Assembly: GCA_030374735.1 (NCBI GenBank)
Contig: JASCIV010000219.1
Coordinates: 1 to 31,041, forward strand
Direction of reading: 5' to 3'
Length of the DNA: 31,041 nt
Source of the DNA: Gracilaria caudata
Taxonomy: Eukaryota > Rhodophyta > Florideophyceae > Gracilariales > Gracilariaceae
Part shown: positions 1-10,694 of the stretch, piece by piece
Layout of the letters: every line of letters begins with the position of its first letter
How positions within the stretch are numbered: position 1 is the first letter of the stretch
The notes under the pieces: generated by a model
Seen by the model: the letters and a program-made list of their open reading frames with translations, nothing else
Told to the model about the DNA's origin: nothing
Database searches by the model: none
Made by a program: the position numbers and the translations under genes

Positions 1-584
1 ATGTAAACTCGCTCAGCTTTGCTCCTTTTTCGAACACCTTCAGAACATGCGCAAGAGATATGCTTGCGTGCAAATGTTCGCCCTGATATGTGCATACGCT
101 CATGCAAATTCAACTGCGTCTACCCGCCAAACCTTTGACTGTAGCATGGCTACGAATACAACGATGCACTTTGCGTAGCATTCGTGAAGAACGTTGAAGA
201 TCGAAGCGATGCGAAGCTACAAAAGGGAAAACAAGAATCGCATCTATTTTGTCGGTAATCGACACCAAAACATGCGTCGGTACCGTTTATCTACGGACAA
301 AGCGCCGGCCCATGCGGCGCAAGGCCAAATAATGCGCATCCCTGGTTTGCCACGGCGAGCAGGTCTTCGCTTCGTTTCGCGCCATATCGACTTCACAGTC
401 GCAAGCAAACCAACAGCTTGTCTTGTCGTATATGTGTCTCAGTGAGATATCCATGCTTTTGTAGGACGCGTGTCCGTGTTGTGCAGTGGTCCAAGGAGGC
501 ATTGAGTGCTGGACTCCAGTCCGACTGGAAGAAGTCTGTTAACTACTTCCACCCAACCTGGTGTTCTTCATAGATACCTTCAAC
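1..584. other. Upstream intergenic region, no gene recognised
   Basis: The only frames here are short. The longest runs from 194 to 445, begins at TTG rather than ATG, and its translation has no family resemblance I recognise. The region should hold the promoter and 5' leader of the PSMG3-like gene at 585. I see no clear TATA box or tRNA. Confidence 0.5.
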
Positions 585-1073
585 ATGGTTGGCCCCAAAG
601 ACTCTACCGCACGACATAATGACATTCCCGTCCGAGCACCCACAGATGACGCTGGTCACAACGCGCATTTCATCAAGTCTGCAACCGTCCAAATATGCGA
701 CCGTCGCACGGATTTCTTAGTTCAGCCGTTTTCAGATCGCATATTTGTGCTTGTGACACAAATGCAGAAGATGGGGACAACGGTACGTGTGTCTTGAACT
801 CTTAAACGCGAACTGCGACCAACGAAATTAACACTTCCATAGTTATCCGCGACCAAGGAAGTCACAATAGCGGGCGCTGAGTCTTTTTCGGTTCAAACTT
901 TGGTTGGAAGACGAGACATTCCTGAGATGGAACTCTGCGCCAGGGCAATCATTTCAAAGATGTCAGAGGACGGGTGTTCCAAACCCCTCCTTATATCTCT
1001 CGCGCTCAGGGATCATTCGATGAGAACGATCCGAAGTGTGATTGAAAAGGTGACAGAATTACGGGTGTGGTAA
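585..1073 (+). CDS. PSMG3: Proteasome assembly chaperone 3-like protein (two exons: 585-782 and 843-1073)
   Basis: Joining the exons gives a 142-residue protein, close to the usual length of about 120 for PSMG3 (PAC3). Exon 1 ends with the strand IFVLVTQMQKMGTT, which resembles the conserved VTQxxKMGT segment of animal PAC3. Exon 2 ends with RSVIEKVTELRVW, which matches the family's C-terminal helix ending in Val-Trp. PAC3 works with PAC4 in the cytosol to help build the 20S proteasome alpha ring. The start is the first in-frame ATG; the open frame before it has only a GTG. The two exons are joined in phase 0, and neither makes a complete family member alone. The gene converges on NDUFAF7 with 126 bp between stop codons. 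The assignment rests on remembered family motifs, not on a search. Confidence 0.8.
783..842 (+). other. 60-nt spliceosomal intron in the PSMG3-like gene
   Basis: The intron starts GTACGTGT and ends CCATAG, with a branch-point-like ATTAAC about 13 nt before the 3' end. The unspliced frame stops inside it (TGA at 795). Removing it restores a frame that continues through the conserved C-terminal half. The length is a guide to intron size in this genome. Confidence 0.8.
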
Positions 1074-1199
1074 ATGATGCGCGTTCAGAAAGAGAATCGT
1101 CGATAGGTATCTAGAAATGTCCGTTCCGACTAGAACATAGTATACTGAGATTCAAGGGACTCCGAGTACGGTATCCTATTGTTTACGACCATATGCTCG

Positions 1200-2489
1200 C
1201 TACTGGAACTCGTTCCCAAAACCGAAGGGGATACCGTCTTTTTCGTGTGATATGACTGCCGCCTTATAAATCTCTCCCATGCTATGCTCTCCAATACCCA
1301 CGATTCGATCGTAATCCTGTTGTAATCTTAGCAGCTTCGCATCAATATCTTGGTCAGATCCCCCCCCTGCAATGAGAGTTCTGCCAATGACACGAAACCT
1401 CTCAGCAGCTCCTAAGCGCAACAAGAATTCCCTCTGAGTTACGCTTCCCCATAAGCGCATTGAAGGAACACTGGAAACTCCATGGCGAAGGTGACCGAAA
1501 TTAACGTCAGCCGTCACATCACAGCCTCCAGGTCGAGATAGTACATCTGTCACGTCATGCTTTGAAAGAGCGCGCACGGTATCTTTCGTTATCATGTTTG
1601 AACCATAATCCACAACTAATGCGGCTCCCCCTCGCTGACTAATAGATTCCGCAAGTCTGCGCGCAGTTGAAATACCATCAGCGCATACTTCAACAACATC
1701 ACGATCAGACAGAGCTTGTTTTTCTTGCAGCGATTGGGCTAATGCGACAGCAGGTGTAGCTGCTTTCGATAGAACGAATCGGAAGCTAGGATTTTCAACA
1801 GTAGAGTCTTCGCTGACATCCACGAGACGCTCCCGCCACTGAGGTTGCGATTCTGTCTGGGAAGGTACTTTGTGCAATATGTGCACCGGTAAAGCGTCAA
1901 AGAATTCATGAGCAAGAATAATAACCGGTCTCTCTGATGGTCCGTCGAGTGCTTCCGACAACGTAGTTGCCCAGCGCATTTTCGGCTTGTTAGGTAGAGA
2001 GGAGAGCGCTTCCTCTTGTACTTTGCGCAGCGCGGAACTCGCCTCAAACAAGGTGAGCGACGCTGGCACTGCTCGCAGTTTGTTCAAAGTTGGGAGCATA
2101 TCCAGCAACATACGTCCAGTCCCAGGGCCGAGCTCGATAAGCTCAAAGTCCTGTATCGAGGTCGTGGCCACATGATTGGCAATCCATACCCCTAGAAGCT
2201 GGGAGAAGACTGGCGTTATGTATGGTGCTGTTACGAAGTCTCCCTCTGCACCGAAAATAGTTGGATGGTTTGTATAATATCCATGTTGCGGATGTGTCAG
2301 ACAAATGCGCATGTATTCGGCAACAGAGAGCGGACCTGAGAACCATATTTGTTGATGAAGATGCTTCGCCAACGCAGATGGATCAGGTTCTTTTGACGTT
2401 TGGCTTGTGCCACAGAAGCGGAAGAAAGAAGAAAGCAGCGATCTCTTCTTACTGAAATTCAAGCTGCGGACAAGATTCCTATGAACCAT
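1200..2489 (-). CDS. NDUFAF7: Mitochondrial complex I assembly methyltransferase, NDUFAF7/MidA family
   Basis: The protein has 429 residues, the usual size, and starts at an ATG. Residues 1-30 are rich in Arg, Ser and Phe and lack acidic residues, as expected of a mitochondrial targeting peptide. The family landmarks occur in order: a first block at 51-72 ending HPQHGYY, GDFVTAPYITPVFSQLLG at 83-100, the SAM-binding glycine loop ELGPGTGRMLLDML at about 119-132, HEFFDALPVH at 184-193, and a SRPGGCDVTADVNF block near 318-331. Members methylate an arginine of the NDUFS2 subunit during early assembly of respiratory complex I in the matrix. No truncation or missing core motif is visible. It is convergent with the PSMG3-like gene. 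Confidence 0.93.
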   Translation of the reverse strand: MVHRNLVRSLNFSKKRSLLSSFFRFCGTSQTSKEPDPSALAKHLHQQIWFSGPLSVAEYMRICLTHPQHGYYTNHPTIFGAEGDFVTAPYITPVFSQLLGVWIANHVATTSIQDFELIELGPGTGRMLLDMLPTLNKLRAVPASLTLFEASSALRKVQEEALSSLPNKPKMRWATTLSEALDGPSERPVIILAHEFFDALPVHILHKVPSQTESQPQWRERLVDVSEDSTVENPSFRFVLSKAATPAVALAQSLQEKQALSDRDVVEVCADGISTARRLAESISQRGGAALVVDYGSNMITKDTVRALSKHDVTDVLSRPGGCDVTADVNFGHLRHGVSSVPSMRLWGSVTQREFLLRLGAAERFRVIGRTLIAGGGSDQDIDAKLLRLQQDYDRIVGIGEHSMGEIYKAAVISHEKDGIPFGFGNEFQ

Positions 2490-2805
2490 GTTGATGAGTT
2501 AAGCCCAAGATCCAACCTTCCAACAATTTGACATTGTTGACTTGCAAGGCTTGTGGAGCTGGAGATCAGTGATGTGGAGAAACGTTGTACAGCACCGAGC
2601 GTCTGGCGCACGATTACTTCACAGTTCCTGGGCTGGTCTTTCCTGATCTAAGTAGCACTTTGATATTGACGAATGAATCGTTTGGAAAGTTGTCCCATTG
2701 TGCAAGAGAGAGAGATTCATGACAGCCAGAATAGGCCCAAAAGGCTGTTGCACCTTGGAGAAAGAAACATGAACACAAATGAAATTTCGAAATACAAGGG
2801 TACGC

Positions 2806-2836
2806 ATATATATATATGATATATATCTCTCTCTCT
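2806..2836. repeat. AT/CT simple repeat
   Basis: An alternating AT tract (2806-2826, with one G) passes directly into a CT tract (2827-2836). TTTTACAGGT follows, so the whole resembles a polypyrimidine tract plus a 3' splice site. Confidence 0.8.
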
Positions 2837-5800
2837 TTTACAGGTGCAGTAGTTTCATTACTAACGCATTACTCATTGATGAACTGGGGCATTCGTTTAC
2901 AATTCGCAAAGCAAGTCTCGTCACAACGTACCGGAGGATTCCGAGCTAGGATTCAAGCCCTCTTGTCAATGTCACGGAGCTGTATATGCCATAGTGCAAA
3001 CTGGCACTTGGGCTGTAACACAGCAAAAGTGCTTCTCGTAAAGACAGATATTTGACAAGCGTTGAGAGCAAGTGGGATGGCAAGACGCGCAGCGTTTTGC
3101 AAATCTGATCCCTCCCTCCCACCGCCGTCTCGCAAAATAATACGCACCCTGACCACTCGCCTACGGGTTGAAGTGTGTGGATTCGCAGTTCGTTCAACTT
3201 CTACAACGAACAGCAACTCGTTGCTGGGAAGACGTTATCTGGAGATTTACCTTTAAAAGGCGGTAAGGAAGATAACTGGGTGCAGTAGTGACGTGAAATG
3301 AGCCCCATATTGCTAACGGTGATTACCCGGTAAGAAGCGATCACCTTTTTGTTGGATGCACATTAGATAAACTCGTTGAGTACGTTGTTTTGCGATCATT
3401 CTGTCCGTTTGCGTACTCCTTAACTCCAACGGACACTCAAGCCAAAGTTGGCAAAGGGAGCAGAAGCTTGTGTGGTAAAGATCTGTCGATCAATCGCGCC
3501 TTGTCGCAAGTTGCGTCTGATAGACACAGTGCTGATACGAAGCAGCGCAAAGAGGCGTATGTACACATGGGTTCCGCACACAGTCGTAACACCACGGAGA
3601 CACTCCGTGCACGATTTTCTCGGGTGCAGAGGATGAAGGCTCAGTTCTTCGCGTCATGATGGCAATCGCAAGGTCGTGAGTTGCACAGCCTGTCTCCTCA
3701 ACGAGACGCTTCAAGCACACTGTTCGGTCTGTGTTGTGGAGGGAAGAATAGAGTTCGACCTCAAGCCGGTAGCTCCGCGATATGGGTTCTCAAAGTGATC
3801 CTCGTTTTGATTTGCCGACGACAGAAGATGACAAAGAACGATACTGTAATTATTATTATTACAACAAATTCATAATTTAATTGCACGTGTACACGAATGC
3901 GTTTTATAAAATTATTTGTTTATTTTGTGTGCCAAAAATAGTTGTCATGAAAGAATTGAGCAGCGTTCCCTGGTGTGATCACACAGTCTGTGATGATGTG
4001 ATGATCACAACTGCGATCTGGAACCTAAATCGCGCAGTAAACCTTTACGCTTGTGAACCATACTTATGGAAGGCAGCGGTTTACTTTTTGGTGCAATCTT
4101 TGCCCTTCTTCACAAGCGGGTAGCCGCACCATGCGCTTCTGCTGCCGCTGGGGTGGCAAACGCGCAATCAGCTTGATCTTCATCTTATTTGAAAGGTAGG
4201 TGCCTACGGCTTTGCTTGCAATCGAACTGATGTTGGTGAAGTTAGTATGCTTCTCAAACACTCTCAAAATGGGTGATGATCATCGAAGCAAATACACAAG
4301 GGTAAGAGGGAATGTACGGCTACAAATAAACACAATAGATGATTGAATTGCCAATCGCAATTCTCTCAATTATCCGTTCGCATTTGTTGCTAGCCCTTTA
4401 ACTTCACCAAGGTAGAGAGCTCTTCTGTGCTTCGTCTCGCTAACAAGAAACCTCCGCAGATTGCACATATCGGAGAAGAGATTATTTCAGTGTCATGTTT
4501 CAACGTCTCCTCCGTGATTACGTACACGATCTGGCACATCAAATGCATAAGAACGGGCGAAGAGAGCTGTTCGGAACACAGTCCGGTGCTTGGTGAGCAC
4601 AGCATCCACGGCTCCTCTGCTGGTGAAGTGATGATCACTGATAATCAATGATTGCGAATTTCGTAAATGTAATTTAGACAGTGCTTTCGCATGTATATAT
4701 GTCTTTAATTAGCCAACCGGCGTCCGCCGTACCGGAATGAGGCATACTGAGATTATTCATCGGAGTGCTCATGGAATTGCCCTCTCTGACAGATTGCTGA
4801 TGCTTGTCTCAAATATCTGGTGTCGACAAGCAGTCCCTTGACAAACTGAGGAACACCTCTATATTCGATACCGAATCTGCAAATTCATCTCCATCCTTTC
4901 CAATTCCTTCGTAACTATCGACGACAACAGTCGCAGCATCGCACAGGGCTGTTTCCCCCGAGAGTCCGCCCCCAACGAATCCATCAGCCTCTACCGTCTT
5001 ACCTTCCACAACTTGCCATGCATTAATATATACGAAGGGTATATATATGTTGCACGCTCTCGTAATTGCAGTGGTAATGACTGTCATAACTGGTACACGT
5101 AGCGTTTCTATGTTCTAAAAACGAAAGGAGTGCGTTCTCAGAGAAAGTCATCACTCTCCCAGATATCGGAACTGCTGCTGCGGCTCTGAAAAAGCTCTTC
5201 TACCGCCGACCTCCTCTAATTCTCTCATGTCGGGATGAGATATCCTACGACGGGGTCAAGAGCAGTTGGAGAGCACGAGGCATAAGATGAAGCGCTATAA
5301 ATGTTTTCGGCTACCACTACCTAGAATTCAACGCCAATTAATCGTTGATTCGACGTAGAGCTTGCGTAGTACTGTATACTGGTAGCGTTCTACAGTGCGA
5401 GCACATGTTGATCCATACGAAATCTTCCATAATCTTCATTGATCATCATGACTAAGTCTCGCCAAAATAGCGTTGATCGGCGCACTTTCCATGGCGGTTT
5501 CAAGCTCCGGATTACTGATAAACATTTCAAGTTTTACGTTTGAGGCACAGGAATGAGCTGTTTTCCATCCTTCTCGGCTGAGCTTATCTCTGAGCGCAGC
5601 GTTTACATTTCAATTAGTACAGTAAATGTGGCTGGACCATCCTAGAAGGTGATTTACATGGCTTGGCGCATATGAAACAAAAACTATGTATTTGCGTGGT
5701 GCAAGTGGGCTGTTTCCCGGATTTGACGTTTAAAAGCTAGTCCTTGAGGCAATGCGCGCACAAGATGTATTCCAGATCTCATGGATCGCAACTAGCTTTC

Positions 5801-6014
5801 TAGGCGATTTAGGCGAAGGCGGTTTTAACCGTAACGATTATGATTTACATTTTCGTTACATTTGTGAGTTTGTGGGCAGGTGAAGAAGACAAAGTTGAGA
5901 TGCGTAAACTCTACGAACGGCACGATGGGGCGCATGGGACTGAAGTGTGATTGGATGCAAGAGCGCCACATGGTTGGGTGCAAAATTTGCATGCCCGCCT
6001 GAACTGTGATCGCT

Positions 6015-6047
6015 GTGCACTACGTGTGCACTGCACACTGTGCAGTG
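6015..6047. repeat. Two overlapping short palindromes
   Basis: GTGCAC (6015-6020) and GTGCAC (6026-6031) are inverted around a 5-nt centre. They overlap a second inverted repeat, CACTGCACA (6029-6037) against TGTGCAGTG (6039-6047), which has a 1-nt centre. The function is unknown; hairpin formation is possible. Confidence 0.7.
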
Positions 6048-7084
6048 TACGACGTGGCAATGAATGATGGCTCTTGACTGCCGTAAAGATTTTGGAGGGG
6101 GGAATGACAATGTGTCGCTGCTGTGCAGGCCAAGGAGAGATTCTTCTCAGGTCTCTGTTCATCAGTGCCCGAGGGCAATGTTAGGCACACAGAAGAGTAT
6201 CTTGGATAAGTTGTCTATGCCTTGAGCACACCGAGAAAGGGTTCAGTGGGCCCTTTCTGAGTGTGTCAAAACACTGTGATGACGTCAAGTGAACTGGTGG
6301 CACGCAATGTCCTGTTCGGGATAGCGGCACGACAGTATGACCTCCGAAGCCGTATACTCATTGTTGTTCGCCACAAAGCTGACGTGTACAAAGCTACTTG
6401 AGGTGGTGTTTCTCATGGGAGAAAGGTACGGAACGACGAGAGCGGCGCGCTTCAATTCTTCGGAGAGCATCATGGGGCCTGTGAGTCGCGAAGTTGGTGA
6501 GAGGTTAGCGTTCAACTCATTTGCACGAAAGTATGACAACAAACTGTTGTTTGAAAACCACAAACAGTTTTTGATGGCGTCGCGCACAAAACATGATTAA
6601 GCGGTGCAGTGTGTGGTTATGAAGCGTGTGAAGAAGCGCATAGTTTGTACTCGAAAGTTTGAAGCATAGCCGCACCGTTTTATTCTTCCACTTGAATGCG
6701 AACACTAGACAAACAGCGCTTTTGTTTTATTGTGATGCTGCTCTCAGCGTGTCGACAGACTGGGATGATAGACAGCTACTATACACTGTAGACGTTTGTT
6801 GGTTGGCTCGGTGGTGTAAGTATGTTTTGAGTCCGGAATGAAATGTGTGTCTGTCGCGGCGATGCGTCCGGCAGAAGGATGTTTGTGTCTCCACCGCTTG
6901 GACTCCAAACTTTGGAGCACGTTTTCTAACGCGGTTAAAATAGATAAAAGTGCGCATGGGGATTCCCCATTGGGGAAGCTTGCTCTTTTGAAGAGCACTG
7001 ACTTATCGCTTTGTATCTTATAATATCGTAGCCGCGTGGACAGTCGCACACGGCATGTAGATAGCATTATACCACTCGTATAAT

Positions 7085-7889
7085 GCGAGCTGTGTGCGCT
7101 CGTAAGGCGCGCAGCGTAGCACGGAGCGGCAGCAAACAGACAGCTGCCCAAAATCGGCGCCACTTGTGTAGGACGCCCGCATACAGCGCCATTTCGTGCG
7201 CGCGCTATGAGACAGACGCCGCACTCACAAATGGGAGCATGACATCATTCTTCGCAACAAATTTCCCGCAGAAACGCCCACGCGAGCGTGCTCGCGATCT
7301 CCAACACGAACCGTCACGCGCACGAGTGAAAGTATGTTGCTCAACACATTCACATCGTTTCCCGGCTATCTTCCGCGCCCGCGGCCTCAGAGAGAAGCCG
7401 AAGTGTTCCCCGCGCGCCCTGCCAACCGCCGAGGCGTCTAACCGTCGTTGCGCGTCGCGCAGACGCACGCACTGCCATTGGCAGTGGCATCCCACCAGCA
7501 GCCGCCCCGTTGCGCTCTCTCGCGCGCGCGCAGCCCACAGCGCAGCTTCGCAGCGCGCGTCCGCAGCGCCGCGGCGCAGCGACGCAGTCCAATTCGCGCA
7601 CGCGCCGCGCACGCGTCCCCGCCAACGGCCGCGCGCGCCGTCGGAAACGCAAGCCAGTTTGGTGTTTCTCAAACGAAACGCCAGCCACGCGTCGCGCACG
7701 CGCCGCGTCGCGCGGCGTCGTTTTCTGGCCCCGAGTCGCTCAGCCAGTGCGCTGCGCCGCGCGCGTGGCGCCCCATTAGACCCCATTAGACCGCGCGGCG
7801 AGCCGCGCGCGCGCGCGCACTCGATAGATATCGCTCGTATTGCGTTGCGCAGTGTGCCTTCCTCGAGACGTTCTCGGGCGGTAGCTTAG
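7085..7889. other. CpG-dense GC-rich segment upstream of the 7893 gene
   Basis: The segment is much richer in G, C and CpG than its flanks and ends in a run of CG dinucleotides (7804-7818). A 10-nt unit, CCCCATTAGA, is repeated in tandem just before that run. Long frames are open here (268 codons on plus, 193 on minus), but both give low-complexity Arg/Ala/Ser-rich translations, as expected where stop codons are depleted by GC content. I read it as a promoter and leader region rather than coding sequence. The 268-codon plus frame stops 3 nt before the ATG at 7893. Confidence 0.55.
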
Positions 7890-7892
7890 AAC

Positions 7893-8840
7893 ATGGAGTC
7901 GATGAGGGCGGGTTCTTCGCCTTCGCTATCACCGCGTCATTCGGACACTTCGCTCAATAGCGTGCCCACACCGTTCTCGGCTTGTGAGCAGCCGCCGCAA
8001 CCGCTACCTGCGCATGCCAGCACCAGCACCATTTCTCGTTCCAGTCACGCCAGTAATGATGATCCTTTCCTGCATCCGCCGTCGTTCACACGTCTTCCCA
8101 AGGCCAAGGTCTTTGTTCGCCGAGAACCGAGTCGAATAGTCAATCGCGACCGCCCATTGCCACCGCCGAAGAAGCCGGCCGACCAGCGTTGTGTATCGGA
8201 CATTCACGACGTGTACCGTGTTACCCAGCGCACCCAACCGCTCACAGACGTTACTGCAACCAAAAACGACCGAGTGCGAACCGACTTGCACGCTCTCGTC
8301 GATCAATTGCCGGATGCCAAACAAGTACCGCAATGGATTCCGTCCGATGAGAGAAGAGACTGGCACGCCCAATATGCCTTCGACCCGTGTGAAGTGGAAG
8401 AAGACAGCCACCCCTCAAGCCGATGGGCAACCAGTCTAAGAAACCTAGCAAACATGTACAAACCAAAGCCCTCAAAAACGCCGGACGTCCGAGGTTCCGT
8501 TCTGCAGGTACAGCCGCCAACTCTAGGAGAACGTCTAGGAATTTCCTCCAAGGGCGACAAACGCCGTCACGCCTCAAAGCTCTCTCAACCCACACAACAG
8601 TCACCCACATGTCACAACGCCCCGCCTGCCACAAGCCGTTGCAAGAAGAGACAAAACGAACCACGGCTCGCTCGGTCTCGGGCGCGCGACACCCAACAGC
8701 AACAACCGGAGCAGATGAGCTGGTATGCAGACGACTACGTGGGCTTTCTGGAGAAGCCGTCTGCGCGCCTGTTGTGTCAACGGTATCGGCACTCGTGGTT
8801 TCGTTTCCTTCGGCGCGGTCGCGCCGCTCGGCGTTCGTAG
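7893..8840 (+). CDS. Hypothetical disordered protein, Pro/Ser-rich N terminus
   Basis: I do not recognise this 315-residue protein. It starts at the first ATG after the GC-rich leader. Residues 1-60 are rich in Ser, Pro and Thr. A proline cluster, PLPPPKKP, at about 88-95 resembles an SH3-ligand sequence. A more ordered stretch lies at about 147-163 (WIPSDERRDWHAQYAFD), and residues 210-260 are basic and Gln/Ser-rich. The C terminus combines an aromatic patch (SWYADDYVGFL near 266-276) with a strongly basic tail. There is no signal peptide or membrane segment. The composition is far less repetitive than in the leader just upstream, which supports a real gene. It is convergent with KCS, 213 bp apart. 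It could be a lineage-specific regulatory or cytoskeletal adaptor; that is only a guess. Confidence 0.6.
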   Translation: MESMRAGSSPSLSPRHSDTSLNSVPTPFSACEQPPQPLPAHASTSTISRSSHASNDDPFLHPPSFTRLPKAKVFVRREPSRIVNRDRPLPPPKKPADQRCVSDIHDVYRVTQRTQPLTDVTATKNDRVRTDLHALVDQLPDAKQVPQWIPSDERRDWHAQYAFDPCEVEEDSHPSSRWATSLRNLANMYKPKPSKTPDVRGSVLQVQPPTLGERLGISSKGDKRRHASKLSQPTQQSPTCHNAPPATSRCKKRQNEPRLARSRARDTQQQQPEQMSWYADDYVGFLEKPSARLLCQRYRHSWFRFLRRGRAARRS

Positions 8841-9053
8841 TGCAGCTGTCATCACACCGCACGCAGTCGCCTTGTGTTTACCAACTGCAGCTTCGTACCG
8901 TTGTTACTAGAAACCATTTGCAAAAAAAAAGTGCCTATAAAAAGATGTTCATTGTATGATATGTACGTACAGCCGTGCGTGCCACGCGATGCTCATGTCG
9001 TCTCGCGCTGCCACGCTCGAGTTTTACTGAGAAGTTAAAATGTCAAGTCTTCT

Positions 9054-10694
9054 TCACTGGCTGCGTACCGCCGTCAGCACCTCTTCCGAGATCATTTCGG
9101 GTTCGCCGTCCACGTTCTTGACGCATTCCCACACCGCGGAGTTACACTTGAATCCGGAGCCGAACGCAATCTGCCACACTCGGTCCCCTCGTCGTACACG
9201 CCCCATATTCTCGTGGAATTTGAGTTCGTACCATACCGACGCCGATGACGTGTTACCGTACCGTCTCAACGCGTATCGACTCGCTTCTACGTCTTGCTTC
9301 GTCAGTTTCAACGCTTCTTGCATTACGTCAATCACCGCTCTTCCTCCCGTGTGAATGCAAAAGTGCTGGAACGCAATGTGGAAGTCTGGGATGTATGGCG
9401 CCAGATCTTGCCCAAGTACCTTCTTGCGCAGCAGGTGGATTCCGAACTTGATGTGTTCCGTAAGTGGGAACACCAGAGGTGCCAATGTTGTCACGTTCTT
9501 TTTCAACGCGCCTCCGGCAACGTCCATGATATTTTTGGAAAGCTTCACGCCGCGAAGACCAGTCTTATCTTCCATTTGAAAGATGGAGTCGTACGCCAGA
9601 TCATCAGCTCCGACATGTGTTCGCACAGTGTGTTTGAGCACGTACCTTGCACGTCTCCTCTCGCTTGCTTTGTTGGTTAATAGTACCGCCGCACCACCCA
9701 TTCGGAACAGAGTGTTTGTGATCAGCATCGAACGTTCACGGCCGAGGTACCAGTTCTGTGTGATGTTTTCTGTGGACACGACCACGCAAATTGCGTTACG
9801 ATGTACTTGTAACAGGTCCTTTGCCAGATCGAGTGAGATAAGCCCCGCCGAGCACCCCATACCAGCGAGGTTGTACGTGCGAACAGAGCTTCTCATCTTG
9901 TACTTGTTGACAAGCATGGCAGAAAGACTGGGCGTAGGGTTGAAGAGTGAGCAATTGACCACAAGAATGTCGATGGCTTTGGGGTCTAATTTGTTTCGAC
10001 GTAAAAGCGCGTCCATGCAGCTGAACAATACCAGTTCAGCCTCTTCTCTTGCAAAATGCATGTTACATACAGCCCTTTCGTCGCCGCCATTCTCCGGAAT
10101 GGAATGACAGTGTTCAAGGATTCCAACCGGAAAAGCGCTTTTACTACCTATTCCACTGCGTCCCAGCAGTTTCTTCTGGAAGGCTATTGCTTCTTCATCA
10201 AACTTGTTCGAGGCCAAGGTAGTCTTCATGAAACGATCCACACTGACATGGTACCGTTCTGGTGGTTGAAAGGTCTCTATATCAATCAGATACACGGGGT
10301 TAGGTTTGCGAAAGTTGTAAACAAGCACGAGCGCAGTAAGCACGGCGGAAGCCACCGCAATGTCCGCGATTCTCGCTCGGAACAGATCCCTGGCCAAAAC
10401 TGCCAGGTGCTCTCGTTTGGAGTAAGCGTCCGGCACAAGAGTGGCCACTAACACGCAGCAAATCGCGCCTACAATCTTCTTGGAGGTGAACGGGTCGTAC
10501 GAGTTGTAGCCACGTCGCACGTCGGCGAACGAATAGGCTCGTGCGTGCGGATCGGTGGCGTACAGACGTCGCACGCGCTCCCATGCCAACCGCGTGGACT
10601 CAGCGAGACTGTACAAGGTGGAGCCATTCTCAGGCTGACGCTCGGCGGTGTTTCGCCGGCGTCTGGCGGATGCGGGGTTGTCTAAGGCGGGCAT
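9054..10694 (-). CDS. KCS: 3-ketoacyl-CoA synthase (FAE1/KCS-type fatty acid elongase condensing enzyme)
   Basis: From its first ATG the protein has 546 residues. The open frame continues 95 codons upstream, but without ATG and with Arg-rich low complexity. Two hydrophobic segments at about 73-89 and 110-127 match the N-terminal ER anchors of KCS. The FAE1-type domain follows, with active-site Cys281 in AGMGCSAGL, His448 in FCIHTGGRAVID and Asn481 in GNTSSAS. The spacing of 167 and 33 residues fits the plant enzymes. It condenses malonyl-CoA with long-chain acyl-CoA, the first step of very-long-chain fatty acid elongation at the ER. The roughly 70 residues before the first anchor are longer than in typical plant KCS. 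It lies downstream of ARP5 on the same strand. All catalytic residues are present, so it is probably active. Confidence 0.95.
   Translation of the reverse strand: MPALDNPASARRRRNTAERQPENGSTLYSLAESTRLAWERVRRLYATDPHARAYSFADVRRGYNSYDPFTSKKIVGAICCVLVATLVPDAYSKREHLAVLARDLFRARIADIAVASAVLTALVLVYNFRKPNPVYLIDIETFQPPERYHVSVDRFMKTTLASNKFDEEAIAFQKKLLGRSGIGSKSAFPVGILEHCHSIPENGGDERAVCNMHFAREEAELVLFSCMDALLRRNKLDPKAIDILVVNCSLFNPTPSLSAMLVNKYKMRSSVRTYNLAGMGCSAGLISLDLAKDLLQVHRNAICVVVSTENITQNWYLGRERSMLITNTLFRMGGAAVLLTNKASERRRARYVLKHTVRTHVGADDLAYDSIFQMEDKTGLRGVKLSKNIMDVAGGALKKNVTTLAPLVFPLTEHIKFGIHLLRKKVLGQDLAPYIPDFHIAFQHFCIHTGGRAVIDVMQEALKLTKQDVEASRYALRRYGNTSSASVWYELKFHENMGRVRRGDRVWQIAFGSGFKCNSAVWECVKNVDGEPEMISEEVLTAVRSQ

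Larger units (their letters stand above)
2490..7084. other. Gene-poor region of about 4.6 kb
   Basis: No frame of convincing length or family similarity was found on either strand. Open frames are under about 140 codons, often start at TTG or GTG, and overlap similar frames on the other strand. Three small ATG-led frames (minus 4809-5087, plus 6337-6600, and minus-strand remnants at 4064-4267) are protein-like in places but unrecognised. A GTAAGA donor-like site on the minus strand in the 4809-5087 frame suggests that spliced small exons could hide here. The region also holds simple repeats and palindromes, listed separately. Confidence 0.5.

Noticed and set aside
4064..4267. 67-codon minus frame, with an overlapping frame ending in a Cys/Lys-rich tail
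   Set aside because: Considered as a fragment of a cysteine-rich secreted protein, but no start, signal peptide or consistent frame was found.
4809..5087. 92-codon minus frame starting at ATG
   Set aside because: No recognisable family, and it contains a donor-like GTAAGA that would end it early. Not supported as a gene without transcript data.
6337..6600. 87-codon plus frame starting at ATG
   Set aside because: No recognisable domain, and a 100-codon minus frame overlaps it fully. The length is within chance expectation.
7083..7889. 268-codon plus frame and 193-codon minus frame (7205-7786)
   Set aside because: Both translate to Arg/Ala/Ser-rich low complexity across CpG-dense DNA and mirror each other. 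They are better explained by stop-codon depletion than by coding.
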